Source of the DNA: Azorinus chamasolen
Lineage: Eukaryota > Mollusca > Bivalvia > Cardiida > Solecurtidae
Assembly (NCBI GenBank): GCA_963576725.1
Contig: OY755252.1
Span: 52,167,059 to 52,231,058 of the forward strand
DNA: 64,000 nt
Direction: 5' to 3'
Below are positions 10,284 to 22,642 of the stretch, one piece after another. Position numbers and translations under genes: made by a program. The notes below the pieces were generated by a model. It was given only the letters and a program-made list of their open reading frames with translations. It was not told the origin of the DNA and made no database searches. Position 1 is the stretch's first letter. Every line of letters starts with the position of its first letter.

Positions 10284-11404
10284 GTAAGTGCAGTCAATTT
10301 TATAACATACAAAACCAGGCCATATATAAAGAGATGTATTTTAAATACTTAAATGGTCAATTTGTCATCTAATAGTGTGACCACTCTTTGGAATCTCCTC
10401 ATTAGTCAATTCTAAAGAGTAGTCACATGATTGGTTTGGTGGAGAAATAAAGGAGCTTATCTTGAAAAAAATGTTTACAGAGCAATCTATAAAGGTGCAT
10501 ACTCAAATACTAAAAACGTCATCTCTCCACCAACCCCTATGTTGTAACCACTCTTTAGAATCGTCTCTGGTCACAACATAGAGTTTGGTGGATAAATAAA
10601 GCAGTTGTCCTTGAAAATGTTTTAATTATCTTCTCTGCACCTGATACTACTTTAAAGATGTATTATGCGTATTTTTCGTATTAACCAATCAACACCAGAA
10701 GCTGTACAGGTATACATACGATGAAAATAATGGCTATAACCCATATTCCGATATATTTGTTCAGCTAAATATTATCGCTATCCGAATACTGCTAAATTCT
10801 TAAAAAGGAGCCTCCTTTTTAGAAACGGGGATTTTGTACGGAAATCAGCGAACATCTTCGGCCAAGTTCTGAATGACTCCGATTCTATTTCGGAATGCTT
10901 TGAATATTAATTAGGTTTTTAACTCATGTACAATGGCTAACACTGGTTGTTGGCCTACATAATAAATTTTATTCAGGAAAATAAGGCAATATGCCCATCT
11001 TACCACATATAATTTACATGCAAATAGGCTAAATATACCGTTCAATGGTGTCAATCAAATATAACTGTCAAAGGGAGCTAACTCATACAGGTACATCGAA
11101 TGATTATTTCCGGTATGTAAAAATTTGAATCTTACTACAGATTCCGGCCATTGGCGAAGGCTGTTCTGTTGGTTTCCGTAGCAATCCATTTTTCTAGTTT
11201 TTTCAACACAAACAACCATTAATATTTTACTGACCGTGCTGTTTAGCATTCAATAAATGTTAAGGTACATAGATTCCAATTCTGAAATCAGGTTGAAATA
11301 TGCGCAGCATACATCTTTGACCCTTTCTCTGTTAAATATTCATGGAAGAAATATTGACATCATTTATGATATAAATTTTTATGAAAGAATAATTTTGTAC
11401 ATAG

Positions 11405-11760
11405 GATTCTCGTCTGAGTAGGCTCAGGTGAGCTCTTGTGATCGCCACTGTCTGGTGTCCGTCCATCTGTCTGTCCTTCTATCAGCATTTGATTAAAATC
11501 ACCTCTGAAACAACACAGCAGAATGTAACCAAACTTTACAAAAATCATCTTTGTATCATGCTCTATCAACATTAAAAGAATCTGGCAACCAAGAGAAAAA
11601 TCTTCAAACATTATCTCCAAAACCAGTTGTCAGAATTAAATGATATTTGATGGAAATAGTTTTTCTGTGACCCTCTACCAAATGATGTTATCTTGAAAGA
11701 CATGGCCGGCCAGGGGTGGGGCTAGATTTTCTTATACAACTACATTGCATTAAATTCATT
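11405..11760 (+). mobile_element. Fragment of hairpin-ended element, GCTCAGGTGAGCT type
   Basis: GCTCAGGTGAGCTCTTGTGATCG followed by GTCCGTCCATCTGTCTGTCC resembles the 5' part of the AGCTCACC family. One unit of about 170 bp follows, akin to 6350-6985, with CCAGGGGTGGGGCTAG. The extreme 5' end and the 3' end are not intact. Confidence 0.55.
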
Positions 11761-11761
11761 T

Positions 11762-12333
11762 TTGAGGGAGTTATTCCCCTGTTACTTTTCAGAAACAATT
11801 TTTTATCTGGAGCATAACTTATCAAGTATTATAGGTACAACTGTGAAACTTTATATATGGATAGAGGGTGATGAGAGGATGTGCAGCTAACAGAGGTTGT
11901 AACTCTAAATTTATTTCTAAGGGAGTTATTCCCCTTTGTTACTTTTCAGAAACAATTTTTTGTCTGGAGCATAACTCAAGTATTATAGGTACAACTGTGA
12001 AACTTTATATATGGATAGAGGGTGGTGAGAGGATGTGCAGTCAACAAGGACTGTAACTCTGAATTCAGTTTTGAGGGATTAATTCCCCTTTGTTACTTTT
12101 CTTAGGTATGTTTTTGTCCAGAGCATAACTTCTCAAGTACTACTTCTAGATTTCTTCACCATTGAACCTCAAATTTTGCATATGCATTTATAATGATGTG
12201 TAGATGTGTGACATAATTTTGATGTGAGTGTGGATGAAAGGATTATTGAACTATTGCCTTTTGTATTGAAGTCATTGGATCTTTTGACAAGGTGGTGGGT
12301 GGGGGTATCAATCACCTTTAGTGATAGTTCTAG
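11762..12333 (+). mobile_element. Element 3' part ending in hairpin plus TTCTAG
   Basis: Two and a half units of about 148 bp (GGGAGTTATTCCCCTTTGTT, GTACAACTGTGAAACTTTAT, ATGGATAGAGGGTG) lead to GGTGGGGGTATC, the hairpin ATCACCTTTAGTGAT and AGTTCTAG at 12333. The layout matches the other hairpin-ended families, but the terminus is CTAG instead of TCTTG. Confidence 0.6.
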
Positions 12334-12470
12334 TTGTATTAATTTAGTTAAGATGCTATTGGTAGCTTAACTGTGTGTCTGTGATTGTCATTAGTATTGA
12401 ACCCTCCCCCTTGCAAATAAGGAGCCGGTGGGGGAGAGGGTACTTGTTAGCCTTTGGCTTACAGTTCTAG
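12334..12470 (+). mobile_element. Second 3' end of CTAG type
   Basis: GAACCCTCCCCCTTGC faces GGTGGGGGAGAGGGTAC, then a short hairpin AGCCTTTGGCT and TACAGTTCTAG at 12470. It looks like the end, or a short deleted copy, of another hairpin-ended element. Confidence 0.45.
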
Positions 12471-12595
12471 TTATACCCCAACAAAAGAAAGTTTGAGAGG
12501 GGGTATATAGGAGTTGGTGTGTTGGTAATGGTCTGTCTGTCTGTCTGTCCTTGGCACAATGTCTGTCCTTGGCACAACCTGGTTTGATTTGCGAT
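12471..12595 (+). mobile_element. 5' fragment, TTATACCCCAAC family
   Basis: TTATACCCCAACAAAAG with the inverse AGGGGGTATATAGG forms the 5' fold-back, followed by GTCTGTCTGTCTGTCC. It is lost after about 12595. It begins exactly where the CTAG end at 12470 stops. Confidence 0.6.
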
Positions 12596-12833
12596 CAAGG
12601 CAGCTGAGCGTTTCCCTCATATAAACACTTTTTCACACTTTTGCAAACAGAGTATACAGATGAGACGGCTCCATAGGAAATTATTCAGGTCTGATACTAC
12701 ATTTTGTGCAAATACCAAAACAGCCTGTGTTCATACACCATTATAAAACTTCAGCTAATGAATATACATGACTATTGTAAAGGGTTAGAGGGGTAAGTGT
12801 TGATTGTGTCTGTCTGACATTGTAAACAGTGTA

Positions 12834-14097
12834 CAGTCTGATCGCGATACTACGAATCGGGACCGGGTCGGGCCGATTTTTCGTAGTTTCGCATTTTCGT
12901 ATTAATGCATCTTTAGGATACGAACTAATTTCCACAAACCTTTTCTCGGTTTCGTAGTGAATGCATACACATACCATACATCGCTAATGTATTGGTCATT
13001 TTATGTAATAATATTGTCGCAATTTACTGTTGCATAATAAAGATATTCCTGTACATGTTTGTGTTATATTTAATATATTTTATGCCTTGTTTGACAATCT
13101 ACTCACATTCCCGCTTACTACAGTGTACATTAATGATTTTGTATCACACGCCTCATGCATAAGGTGGTCAAATCATAATGTGTAATGTCATATGCCAGTG
13201 CATAACGGGTTATGTAAAAAACACGAACCGCGCAATGCCAGCTCATCAAACTCCAGATAGGAGGGAGTAAACGAGTCATTTCCAAAGATTCTGTTCGTTC
13301 TTTTTCATCAAACCATATTCTGTGACTATTCTTTCGAACGTGAAGTGACAACCTAGAATTTGGTGACAGCATAAGGATTTTAGTATTTAAATGCTCCCTT
13401 TAACTAGAGACATGAACTCGAACTTTCTAGCAATCCATAAGGGTTATGTATAAAACAAGAAACGAATCAATACATTCATATTTTTATTCAGGAATAAAAC
13501 AAAATGCATAGAAAACTGTGATATCGTTTATATGCGTATAGAAGCAGTGTAGACACAGGTTTGATGACCAGTGTAACTGGTTTTATAAGTTTGGCATATA
13601 AGTTTTATATGCTATGAGACATTGACTACAAACAAACACGTCAGTATGCCTGTATGCTAATCATTTATAACACGATGTGTGTGAAAACGTAATTGTGCAT
13701 AATTGCACAATACAAGCTTTAATCATTTGCGACATTTGATATGTAGTTAGTCTAATCCTGTCACAAACAAACACGGATGCTGATCATTAAAGCGTATCGG
13801 GCAGGCCAGATGTGTCAACAATGGATAATTATGCTGACTGAAGCGACGAATGTCTCTCAGATGTGTGAAAACATCGCACAGGTGAGGTTCGTAAAAATGC
13901 ATCTTTTTGCTACTGTTTTTGTGTTTAAGGGACTACGAAAACCTCTCGCAATAACGTGTTTTTCGTAGTTTCGCATTTTCGTACTTTTGCATCTTTTTGC
14001 AATTGAAACAAGAACAAAATCGGCCGGGACCTGGGGTGTTATTCGTAGCAAACCGGTATTTCGTTCGAACGTGATTCGTAGTATCGTGATTAGACTG
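12834..14097. mobile_element. TA-flanked MITE with 24-bp ends
   Basis: CAGTCTGATCGCGATACTAC at the left mirrors GTAGTATCGTGATTAGACTG at the right, with TA at 12832-12833 and 14098-14099. Subterminal TTTTCGTAGTTTCGCATTTT recurs inside both ends (about 12877 and 13960). Tc1/mariner superfamily, probably pogo-like, is the best fit. The 1264-bp interior has only short frames with no recognisable transposase. Confidence 0.85.
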
Positions 14098-14564
14098 TAT
14101 ACAACACTAAAACTTCTTATTAGAGACCCACCCTTTGAATGCTGAATCATCACGTTTTTATTCTACATCAATTGTTTGACGATAGTGTCCATTTAGTTTT
14201 AAATGAAAAGATCTGCTAAAAACAGTCTGGTAAACAGTGCAGACCCCGAATAAAGGGCTCCTGCAGGAGTCCTCTAATCCTGATCTACCCTTACATTATA
14301 TGAGTCAACTTGTTTCAAGTATCCAAGGGTCTAACAGACATGTAATAGATATTTGTGAACATCAGTCACGGCTTCATACTGACAGTAATTGACGGGCAGT
14401 GGTCTGTGTGCACTTTTACTCTCTTGTTTGGCCTCATGAAAAAGACAATGTTAATGATACACTGAGACTCCCATGTGGTGCATCAAACCAGCGAAACACG
14501 ACTATCATGTAATCAATTAACCTTTTCCTTGCTCCAGACTAAAATTTGTAATAACATTTGCAAA

Positions 14565-14705
14565 CATTTTTGAGAAGTATATATTTTTTATGGTAAAATG
14601 CAAACATGTTTGAGAAGTATATATATTCTTGATGGTAAAATGCAAACAGTTTTGAGAAGTATATAATTATTCTTGATGGTAAAATGCAAACATTTTTGAA
14701 GAACA
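14565..14705. repeat. Short tandem repeat, about 50 bp, 3 units
   Basis: TGCAAACATGTTTGAGAAGT followed by ATATATTCTTGATGGTAAAA repeats about three times. The surrounding stretch 14100-14835 is otherwise unrecognised apart from a MITE hairpin remnant near 14230-14290. Confidence 0.8.
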
Positions 14706-14835
14706 ATAGAATCTGTCTTAAGCAACCATTAAAACCGGTTTAAATCAGGGTCTTTAAGACAAGTGTTAGCTTAATTCAGGTCAAAAGTGAAAGAGAAATC
14801 TCCCTGCATTAGCAAACCACCTGCTTTTTAGTTCA

Positions 14836-15170
14836 TTACCTCCCACCTGAAAGGGGGGGGGACTGTTTGCTCTCAGTCTGTCCTTCTGTCTGGATTGTTG
14901 TCCAGGTAATATTTTCCAAATTTCTTGTGTGGGTGTATCTTAGGAAGTTGGAGTGTCACATATTACACTTTGGTGTGGTTTGTATCTTAGGAAGGTGGAG
15001 TGTCACATATTACTTTGATGTGGTTTGTATCTTAGGAAGATGGAGTGTCACACATTACTTTGGTATGGTTTGTATCTTTGGAAGGTGGAGTGTCACATAT
15101 TACTTTGGTGTATCTGTGATCATGATCTCAGTTCAGCAAAAATTTATCTGAAATTTGACTGGATGATATA
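14836..15170 (+). mobile_element. 5' part of hairpin-ended element, TTACCTCCCACC family
   Basis: TTACCTCCCACCTG and a run of nine G form a 5' fold-back; CAGTCTGTCCTTCTGTCTGG follows. Units of about 55-65 bp (TTGTATCTTAGGAAGGTGGA, GTGTCACATATTACTTTGG) repeat four times. The 3' end is not identified. Confidence 0.6.
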
Positions 15171-15324
15171 TCCTCAACCCCTTTGATTAGGGTTTCCAAC
15201 TGTGTTGGTGCATTTCGAGAAGGCAGAATGAAATACTACTTTTTGTGTCTTTTCGCCCTTGAACCTGACATTGACCTCAAGTTAGGAAAAGTTATATTTC
15301 CTTTCACATGGGGCTTCCATATTT

Positions 15325-16638
15325 TTAGCTCACCAGAGCACAAAGTGCTCAGGGTGAGCTTTTGTGATTGCCTGATGTCCGTCGTCTGTCGTCGTGCGGT
15401 CTGCGTCGTCCGTCGTCAACAATTTGAACCTTTAAAAATCTTCTCCTCTGAATCTACAGGGTTCTCAGCTTTCATCTTTGGCACATAGCATCATCTGTTG
15501 GCCCTCTACAAAAGTTATATAAATTATACCCCCGGGGTCAAAATTGGCCCTGCCCCAGGGGTTTTCAGTTTTCAATAGAAACATATAGTGAAAACTTTGA
15601 ACATTATCTCCTCTAAAACTAGAAGGTCCTCAGCTTTCATATTTGGCACACTGCTTCAACTTCAGGGCTTCTACAAAAGTTATATAAATTATGCCCCTAG
15701 GGTAAAAATTGGTCCCACCCCAGGGATTGCCAGTTTTTTGAAGCTGACTACTTAAACAGCCTATAGGATCACTAGTTATGCATAGGAAAAAACTTTAAAA
15801 GTATTCTTGTCAGAAACTACATGTCCCAGAGCTTAGATATTTGGTGTATAGATTTACTTAGCATAACTTTATGGGTTTTATAAGTATCATAGTTCTTGGG
15901 TTAAAATTGGCCCTGCCCTGTGTGTACAGACAGAAACGACAGTCTAAAGGTTTCTCCTTAATATATCAGCCTGCAGAGCTGAGACCAGTCAGTGTGAGTT
16001 CTTATATAATCACCCTTAGCCTGATCAGTAGAGTAGAAATTGTGTTTAGACAAATAACACACTCATTTAAGATTGAGAAAACTGTGGATAGTTCTTAATA
16101 TGCAGAACACTCTTAAAGCTTTTTTTCATACCTATGCCCTGCATTAAGCTACCAGATATCAATATAGAGCATATCTGTTGTGAATTTCAGCTTAACTCTT
16201 TGCATGCTGGGTAATTTTGTCATCTGCTAAATGGTTGTCTGCAGCATATTCATAAGTTATCCATATTACACAATTTCTTTCTAAGTTTTTCAGAAGTTCA
16301 GTCTCATTTACAAACAATTTGGATATCAGATCAGGCCCCACATTATGTGGGCCCTGATCTGGATCCAAACTGTTTGCATAGGTTATTAGTGGTGGGAGAA
16401 TCCGCTTCTAGCATTCAAAGAATTAATACAAGTTCCAGTGGTCTATCCATTCTTTCACTACATTCTTTCAGCATCATGTTCAGGTCCTCTACAAAAGTTA
16501 TATAAATTGTGTCCCTGGGGTCAAAATTGGCACCGCCCCTGGGGTGTTAAGTTTTCAATAGAAACATATGTGAAAACTTTGAAAATCTTCTCCTCTGATT
16601 GTCTGGTGAGCGATGTCAGGGCCATTCTGGCCCTCTTG
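15325..16638 (+). mobile_element. Hairpin-ended element, AGCTCACC family (long form)
   Basis: It begins TTAGCTCACCAGAGCAC and folds back on GTGCTCAGGGTGAGCT, then a CGTCGTCTGTCGTCG microsatellite. Units of about 160 bp carry CTACAAAAGTTATATAAATT, GGGGTCAAAATTGGCCC and CTTTGAAAATCTTCTCCTCT. A variant middle section follows, with a TTAA MITE at 16196-16422 inside. The end is GGTGAGCG, the hairpin GGGCCATTCTGGCCC and TCTTG. This copy supplies empty sites for two nested insertions elsewhere. Confidence 0.9.
16196..16422 (+). mobile_element. TTAA MITE, CTCTTTGCATGCTGG subfamily
   Basis: CTCTTTGCATGCTGGG at the left mirrors CTAGCATTCAAAGAA at the right, with TTAA at 16192-16195 and 16423-16426. 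The core hairpin is ATTTGGATATCAGATCAGGC facing GCCCTGATCTGGATCCAAAC. Same target and layout as the CCCTTTACTCC subfamily but different terminal repeats. Confidence 0.85.
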
Positions 16639-16699
16639 TTTGTTTAGATGCATCTTCAGACGGCGGATTGTCTCATACTACTTTTGTGTCTCTATGACC

Positions 16700-17945
16700 T
16701 TTACCCTGACATTGCCGTCATATTGAGCAAAAGTTTGTTTGCAAATTTTGTCTGAATAATATCTTTGCAACCACTTTGGTTACTGTTTCCAAATTTCATG
16801 TGTGGATGCATCTTAGGAAGACAGAGTGTCAAATACTGCCGTGCCACCGTTAACAAAACTTTAACATTGCTTATAACTTCTGAATTACTTAAGCTAGACA
16901 ATTCAAATTTGGTATGCAGATAGCTTGGGTGAAGGCCTTTCACTTGATACAAGGATACATGAAATCAGGTCAAGGTCACTATTTGGAAAACTTTGCCGTT
17001 TTAACAAACTTTAACATTGTTGTAACTTCTAAACTACAAATGCTAGGCAATTCGTCTTTGGTATACAGATGGCTTTGGTAAAGGCCTTTCAGTTGGTATA
17101 AAGATATTTGAATTAGGTCAAGGTCACTATTTTGACAAGTTGGCCATCATTGAAAAACTTTAACATTTTGTCTTAACTTCTGAACCACATGTGCTACTAG
17201 ACAATTCATATATAGTATGGAGATAGCTTTGGTGAAGGCCTTTCAGTTGATATGGAGATAGCTTTAGTGAAGGCCTTTCAGTTGATACAAGGGTATACAT
17301 GAAATTGGGTCATGGTCACTATTTTGAAACTTGGCTATCATTAAAATTTTGTTATAACTTCTGAACTACATATGCTAGACAATTCATATGTGGTATGCAG
17401 ATAGCTTGGGTGAAGGCCTTTCACTTGATACAAGGATACATGAAATCAGGTCACTATTTCAAAAACTGTGCCGTTTTTAACAAACTTTAACATTGTTATA
17501 ACTTCTGAACTACAAATGCTAGGCAATTCATCTTTGGTATACAGATCATGCTTTGGTAAAGGCCTTTCAGTTGATAGAAAGATATTTGAAATTAGGTCAA
17601 GGTCACTATTTTGACAAGGTGGCCATCATTGAAAAACTTCAACACTTTGTCTTAACTTCTGAACCACATATGCTAGACAATTCATATATGGTATGGAGAT
17701 AGCTTTGGTAAAGGCCTTTCAGTTGATACAAGGATACATAAATTTTGATCCACGAACGCTAGGCAATTTACCTTTGGTATGCAGATAGCTTTGGTAAGGA
17801 CCTTACAGATGACATAAAGATACCTGAAATCAGGTCAAGGTCACTATTTTGAAAACTTGGCTGTCATTAAATTTTTTTATAACTTCTGAACTTACATAAA
17901 ATTATGCTAGAAAATTTATATTTGGTGTGCAGATAGCTTCCTCCA
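16700..17945 (+). repeat. Tandem units of about 145 bp, probably an element body
   Basis: About eight diverged units with TTATAACTTCTGAACTACA, ATGCTAGACAATTCATAT, GGTGAAGGCCTTTCA and CAGGTCAAGGTCACTATTTT. These resemble the internal units of the hairpin-ended elements, but I could not find the 5' or 3' hairpin. A duplicated 40-bp piece (GATATGGAGATAGCTTTGG) lies near 17218-17280. Confidence 0.75.
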
Positions 17946-18110
17946 CCTGTAATTAGTTTGACATCGTGAATTAACTAAAGCTGTGTTGAAGAGACGTAAA
18001 AAAAAACCTATATCAATAAAAAATCATTAGGTTAACACAAAAAATCTGACTTTAATGCGGTTTCCGCATTTTTTGCTTGTTCCATATTTATATTTAAAAA
18101 AAAAACCAAC

Positions 18111-18891
18111 ACCAGGGTGAGCTTTTGGGAGACTTGAATGTCCGTCTTCCGTCATGCGTATGTGCGTCGTCCGTTGTCAACAATTTGCTTGTGAACACTC
18201 TAGTGGTCACAATTGTAGTCCAATCTTCATGAAACTTGGTCAGAATGAATGTCTTGATAAAATCTCGGACGAGTTCGAAAGTGGGTCAAGTCGGGTTAAA
18301 AACTAGGTCACTAGGTCAAACAGAACAACCTTGTGAGCACTTTAGTGATCACATTTTTTGTCAAATCTTCATGAAACTTAGTCATAATGATTGTCTTGAT
18401 AAAATCTGAAACAGGTTTGAAAGTGGGTTATGTGGGGTTAAAAACTAGGTCACTAGGTCAAATAGGAAAACCTTGTGAACACTCTAGAGGTCACATTTAT
18501 AGCCAAATCTTCATGAAATTTGGCCAGAATGATTGTCCTAATGATATCTAATAAATGATTGAAAGTGGGTTATTTGAGGTCAAAAAGTAGGTCACTGGGT
18601 CATATCTTAGAAAAATCTAGTTTACACTCCAGTGGCCACATTTTTAGCCCAGTCTTACTTAAACTTGCTCAGAGTGTTTGTCTTGGTGATACCAAGGTTG
18701 AGTGTGATCATAGGTTGGATGGGAATAAAAAGTAGGTCACTAGGTCAAATCTCTACTGCTCATGATCCACTATCAACTTTGTTCAAATAATGTCCCGAAG
18801 GTCAATAATGGCCTTACTCATGGACTACCCAGCAAAAATTTTAAATCTATGGTAATCAGGTGAGCGATTAAGGGCCATCTTGGCCCTCTTG
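18111..18891 (+). mobile_element. Hairpin-ended element, 5' hairpin half lost
   Basis: CCAGGGTGAGCTTTTGG and a GTCCGTCTTCCGTC microsatellite mark the 5' side; the first half of the fold-back is absent. Four units of about 145 bp (CTTCATGAAACTTGGTCAGA, GGGTTAAAAACTAGGTCAC) follow. It ends GGTGAGCGATTAAGGGCC, the hairpin GGGCCATCTTGGCCC and TCTTG. Confidence 0.8.
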
Positions 18892-19376
18892 TTAGAATGT
18901 TTCTTTGATGACCCACTACAAAAAAGTGCCTAAAATAGCTATATTTTCAGTAGTTAACTCTGACTGAGTTCATCAAATGGATTGCCAAGTTCCTTTATCA
19001 ACCTCTGCAACTAATCATCTTTTGTGGAGAAGTCATTGCGCCTGTAAACATTTTGGCAGCAAATTGGGATCCCAACTGGACTGTGTTGAAAAAACTATTA
19101 TTTTTACTGCCAGGACAGCAGCTGCTGCATGCAGATGTCTGCAGCTGAAATAAGATGTGTAAATTAAAACATTTTCAAGAATAATTCCTGTATTTCTCCA
19201 CCAAACCCTATGTTCGAGACAATTCTAAAAAGTTATCACACATAGAATTTAATGGAAGTGAGGATTTTAGTATTTGAATACGAACCTTTATCTGCTGCTC
19301 TGATTCATAGTCATTATTTCTTTCATAAGTATTCATGGAGTTGCCCGTACAGATCGGGAATATTTAGTCCTTGATA
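18892..19376. other. Non-coding stretch, nothing recognised
   Basis: No terminal repeats, exon or RNA gene seen. A CTCCACCAAACCCTATGTTC block near 19197 resembles pieces at 10520 and 62157, so an old dispersed repeat may be present. Confidence 0.4.
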
Positions 19377-19568
19377 AAACTGACTGACAGAACACAAGGA
19401 TAGATTTAAGATGTATTTATATAAAGCTGACTGACAGCATGCAAGGATAGATTTGGGATCCAGTATTTATATAAAGCTGACTGACAGCATGCAAGGATAG
19501 ATTTGGGATCCAGTATTTATATAAAGCTGACTGACAGCATGCAAGGGTAGATTTGGGATCCAGTATTT
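19377..19568. repeat. 60-bp tandem repeat, 3.5 units
   Basis: AAGCTGACTGACAGCATGCA, AGGATAGATTTGGGATCC and AGTATTTATAT repeat every 60 bases. The last three copies are almost identical. Confidence 0.9.
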
Positions 19569-19575
19569 ACATTAA

Positions 19576-19829
19576 CCCTTTACTCCATAAATATGCCTTT
19601 CTACGCCTTTGCAAACAGAGAAGACCCAGATCAGACACCTCCTATAGGAACCATCTAGTCAGGAACCATCTGGTCAGGGTCTGCTCTATTTGCTTATGAT
19701 ATTGTATAGATATGATTCTAGAGCTTCTGACATAGCCAAAGATGTGTGTCCAATTCTTATTATAACAGATAATCTAATTAATATTCATGGTGTCATTATT
19801 TCTTACATGAATATTCATGGAGCAAAGGG
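19576..19829 (+). mobile_element. TTAA MITE, CCCTTTACTCC subfamily
   Basis: CCTTTACTCCATAAATATGC at the left mirrors GAATATTCATGGAGCAAAGG at the right. TTAA lies at 19572-19575; the right site has drifted to TTAT. The core has CAGAGAAGACCCAGATCAGA facing CATCTGGTCAGGGTCTGCTC. Confidence 0.85.
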
Positions 19830-19832
19830 TTA

Positions 19833-20173
19833 TACATATTCATGTAAGAAGTAATAACATCATGGATATTTATTAGCGGAACTTTTATAATGGTATTATA
19901 TGAACACAGGATTTGGTGGATTTGGCAGAAACTGCAGTATCAGATCTGGTTCTGTATTATTTCATAAACAAACAGTAGATCCTGATCAGACAACTATTGC
20001 ACAGGCCATCTGATCTGGGTCTATGCTATTTGCAAAGGCTTTAAAAGCCGTATCTATGGAGTATGGGTTTTTTAAAAGACTGCCAATGGATGAGGAGCTG
20101 TCTGATCTGGGTTTGCTCTGTTTGAAAAGGTGCACAATAGCATATACATATACCCGGTACATGTAGTAGAGGG
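19833..20173 (-). mobile_element. TTAA MITE in inverse order, enlarged core
   Basis: CATATTCATGTAAGAAGTAA and ACATCATGGATATTTATTAG start the copy; CATCTGATCTGGGTCTATGC and a second CTGTCTGATCTGGGTTTGCT show a duplicated hairpin half. It ends near GAGGG before TTAA (20174-20177). The inverse orientation and direct contact with 19576-19829 make a head-to-head pair. Confidence 0.6.
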
Positions 20174-20422
20174 TTAAGAAAATCCCCCAGACTTGTTTGT
20201 GCCTGTTCCATACACATGTTTTCAAATAAGAATCTTATTATATTGTTTCACTTGTACCCCTGGATGATAAATGTGACTGTGGTATGAGATTCAGCTGAAG
20301 TCTTAACCCAATAGAAAGCTTTTAGTATAGTGGAACAAGTCCAGTGACAGAGAAAATTAGTTTCTTCAGACCAGTGATCAGAACAGATCTTTTAATCCCA
20401 TTTATCTAATAGATACTGCTTT

Positions 20423-21562
20423 TAAGCTCACCAGAGCTCAGGGTGAGCTTTTGTGATCGCCTGATGTCCGTCGGCGTCCGTCGTCAGTCGTCAACAATCT
20501 GAACCTTTAAAAATCTTCTCCTCTGAATCTACAGGGTTCTCAGCTTTCATCTTTGGCACATAGCATCATCTTTAGGTCTTCTACAAAAGTTATATAAATT
20601 ATGCCCCTGGAGTCAAAATTGGCCCAGTCCCAGGGGTGCCTTGTTTTCAATAGAGACATAGTAAAACTTTGAAAATCTTCTCCTGAAACTAGAAGGTTCT
20701 CAGCTTTCATATATGGTACATAGCATCATGTTCAGGTCCTCTACAAAAGTTATATAAATTATGGCCCTGTGGTCAAAATTGGCCCCGTCCCAGGGGTGGC
20801 CAGTTTCCAATAGAAACATACATATATAGTGAAAACTTTGAAAATCTTCTCCTCAGAAACTGGAAGGTTCTCAGCTTTCATGTATGGCACATAGCATCAT
20901 GTTCAGGTCCTCTACAAAAGTTATATAAATTATGGCCCTGGAGTTAAAATTGGCCACGCCCCAGTGGTGGGCAGTTTTCAATAGAAACATATAGTGAAAA
21001 CTGAAATTCTTCTCCTCTTAAACTGGAAGGTTCTCAACTTTCATACTTGGCACATAGCATCATGTTCAGGTCCTCTACAAAAGTTGTATAAATTATGGAC
21101 CTGGGGTCAAAATTGGCCCCGCCCTAGGGGTGGACAGTTTTCAATAGAAACATATACATGTAGTGAAAACTTTGAAAATCTTCTTCTCTGAAACTGGAAG
21201 GTTCTCAGCTTTCATATTTGGTTCATTACATCATGTTTAGGCCCTCTACAAAAGTTGTATAAATTATGGCCCTGGGGTCAATATTGGCCCTTCCCCAGGG
21301 GTGGCAGTTTTCAATAGAAACATATATATATTGAAAACTTTGAAAATCTTCTCCTGAAACTGAAAGGTTCTCAGCTGTCAAATTTGGCACATAGCATCAT
21401 GTTCAGGTCCTCTACAAAAGTTTTATAAATTATTCCCATGGAGTAAAAATTTGCCCCGCCCAAGGGCCGGCAAGTTTTCTATAGAAACATATAGTGAACA
21501 TTTTGAAAATCTTCTCCATTGATTGTCTGGTGAGCGATATCAGGGCCATACTGGCCCTCTTG
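20423..21562 (+). mobile_element. Hairpin-ended element, AGCTCACC family
   Basis: Begins TAAGCTCACCAGAGCTCAGG, a shortened 5' fold-back, then CCGTCGGCGTCCGTCG. Six units of about 160 bp follow. It ends GGTGAGCGATATC, the hairpin GGGCCATACTGGCCC and TCTTG. No coding capacity. Frames such as 20994-21191 are shadows of the repeat unit. Confidence 0.88.
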
Positions 21563-21573
21563 TAATGCCTGTA

Positions 21574-21769
21574 TGAACCCCCTATTTCTCAGATATGGCA
21601 TTTTATACCTTTGCAAACAGAGTAGACCCAGATCAGATTGCATCTATAGGAAAATATAAAGAGTGTGTCAATGCTAAATATTCCTATGTTCATATTCCAT
21701 TATAAAAATTAATCTAATTAATACTCATGCAGTCATTATTGCTTACACGAATATTCATTAAGTAAAGGG
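21574..21769 (+). mobile_element. Decayed TTAA MITE
   Basis: Shows TTTGCAAACAGAGTAGACCC, AGATCAGATTGCATC, ATACTCATGCAGTCATTATT and CATTAAGTAAAGGG. The hairpin partner arm is deleted. Confidence 0.65.
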
Positions 21770-22642
21770 TTTATTCTTTGCATGCTGTATAATATGTGCC
21801 TGTAACAATAGCCCTTTACTCCATAAATATGCTGCTAGTCAGGGCTGTAGATAAGATGCGTACTGGTCTATCAAATCTCTCAACTCTCCACTGGTCTATC
21901 AAATCTGTCCACCAAACCTCATCTTTCTCTATCTTATCAGAGAGGGGATTCTAATTAGGTGCAGCAAGGTAGAGTTTGGATTTAATCAGAATTTATAGCC
22001 CAGGCTACTGTACAAGGAGGAGTTAACTCTTGACTCCATAAATACGCCTTTTTATGCCTTTACAAACAGAGAAGACCAAAAACAGAGTGTGTCTGTTAGC
22101 TTATGATATAATGTATATAGTTGAACTTCGATATCTCGAGATTTTAAGGGACTATACAAATTAGTTCAAAATAACCGAAGTTTAAGTTATCCGATTTCTA
22201 ATCTGGACAATTGATCAAGTTCACAGCTTAATACAGGTCAAAAGAAAGGCTGAAAACTCCCCTAGGAACTTTCAGCATTACTTGAGAATTGCATTAAGCT
22301 GTCACATATGTTTCTAGATATCCATAGTGATATAATTTAAAGCAATTCTGTTTTGGAAGGACTGAACTTTTAGTTCGAGTTAACCAGAAGTTTGAGTTAT
22401 CAAACTATCGAAGTTCAGAGTTCGCGTTTTTGCCGTTATCATATCTATATACGCAAAGAAATCTGCCGGGATGCGAAATTTCGGGGATAGTTGAGTCCCT
22501 GGGACGCAACGCTAAAACATTATTTCTAAAGCAGATTTTAACTATTGGGTTAGTATTTTAGGTTTGACCGGTTGAAATAATGAATATTATGCGTCAATGT
22601 CATCAAATTACTAGTATTATTTAATTAAATCAGTGTTTAGTC

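Noticed and set aside
10043..10372. 109-residue frame starting at an internal ATG
   Set aside because: It is the SLCO exon read into its intron past a strong GTAAGT donor; the exon is open upstream to the acceptor at 9962.
22118..22420. Whole 22118-24108 region as a single autonomous transposon
   Set aside because: The 8-bp duplication and restored 304-bp element show two separate insertions, and no complete transposase is present.
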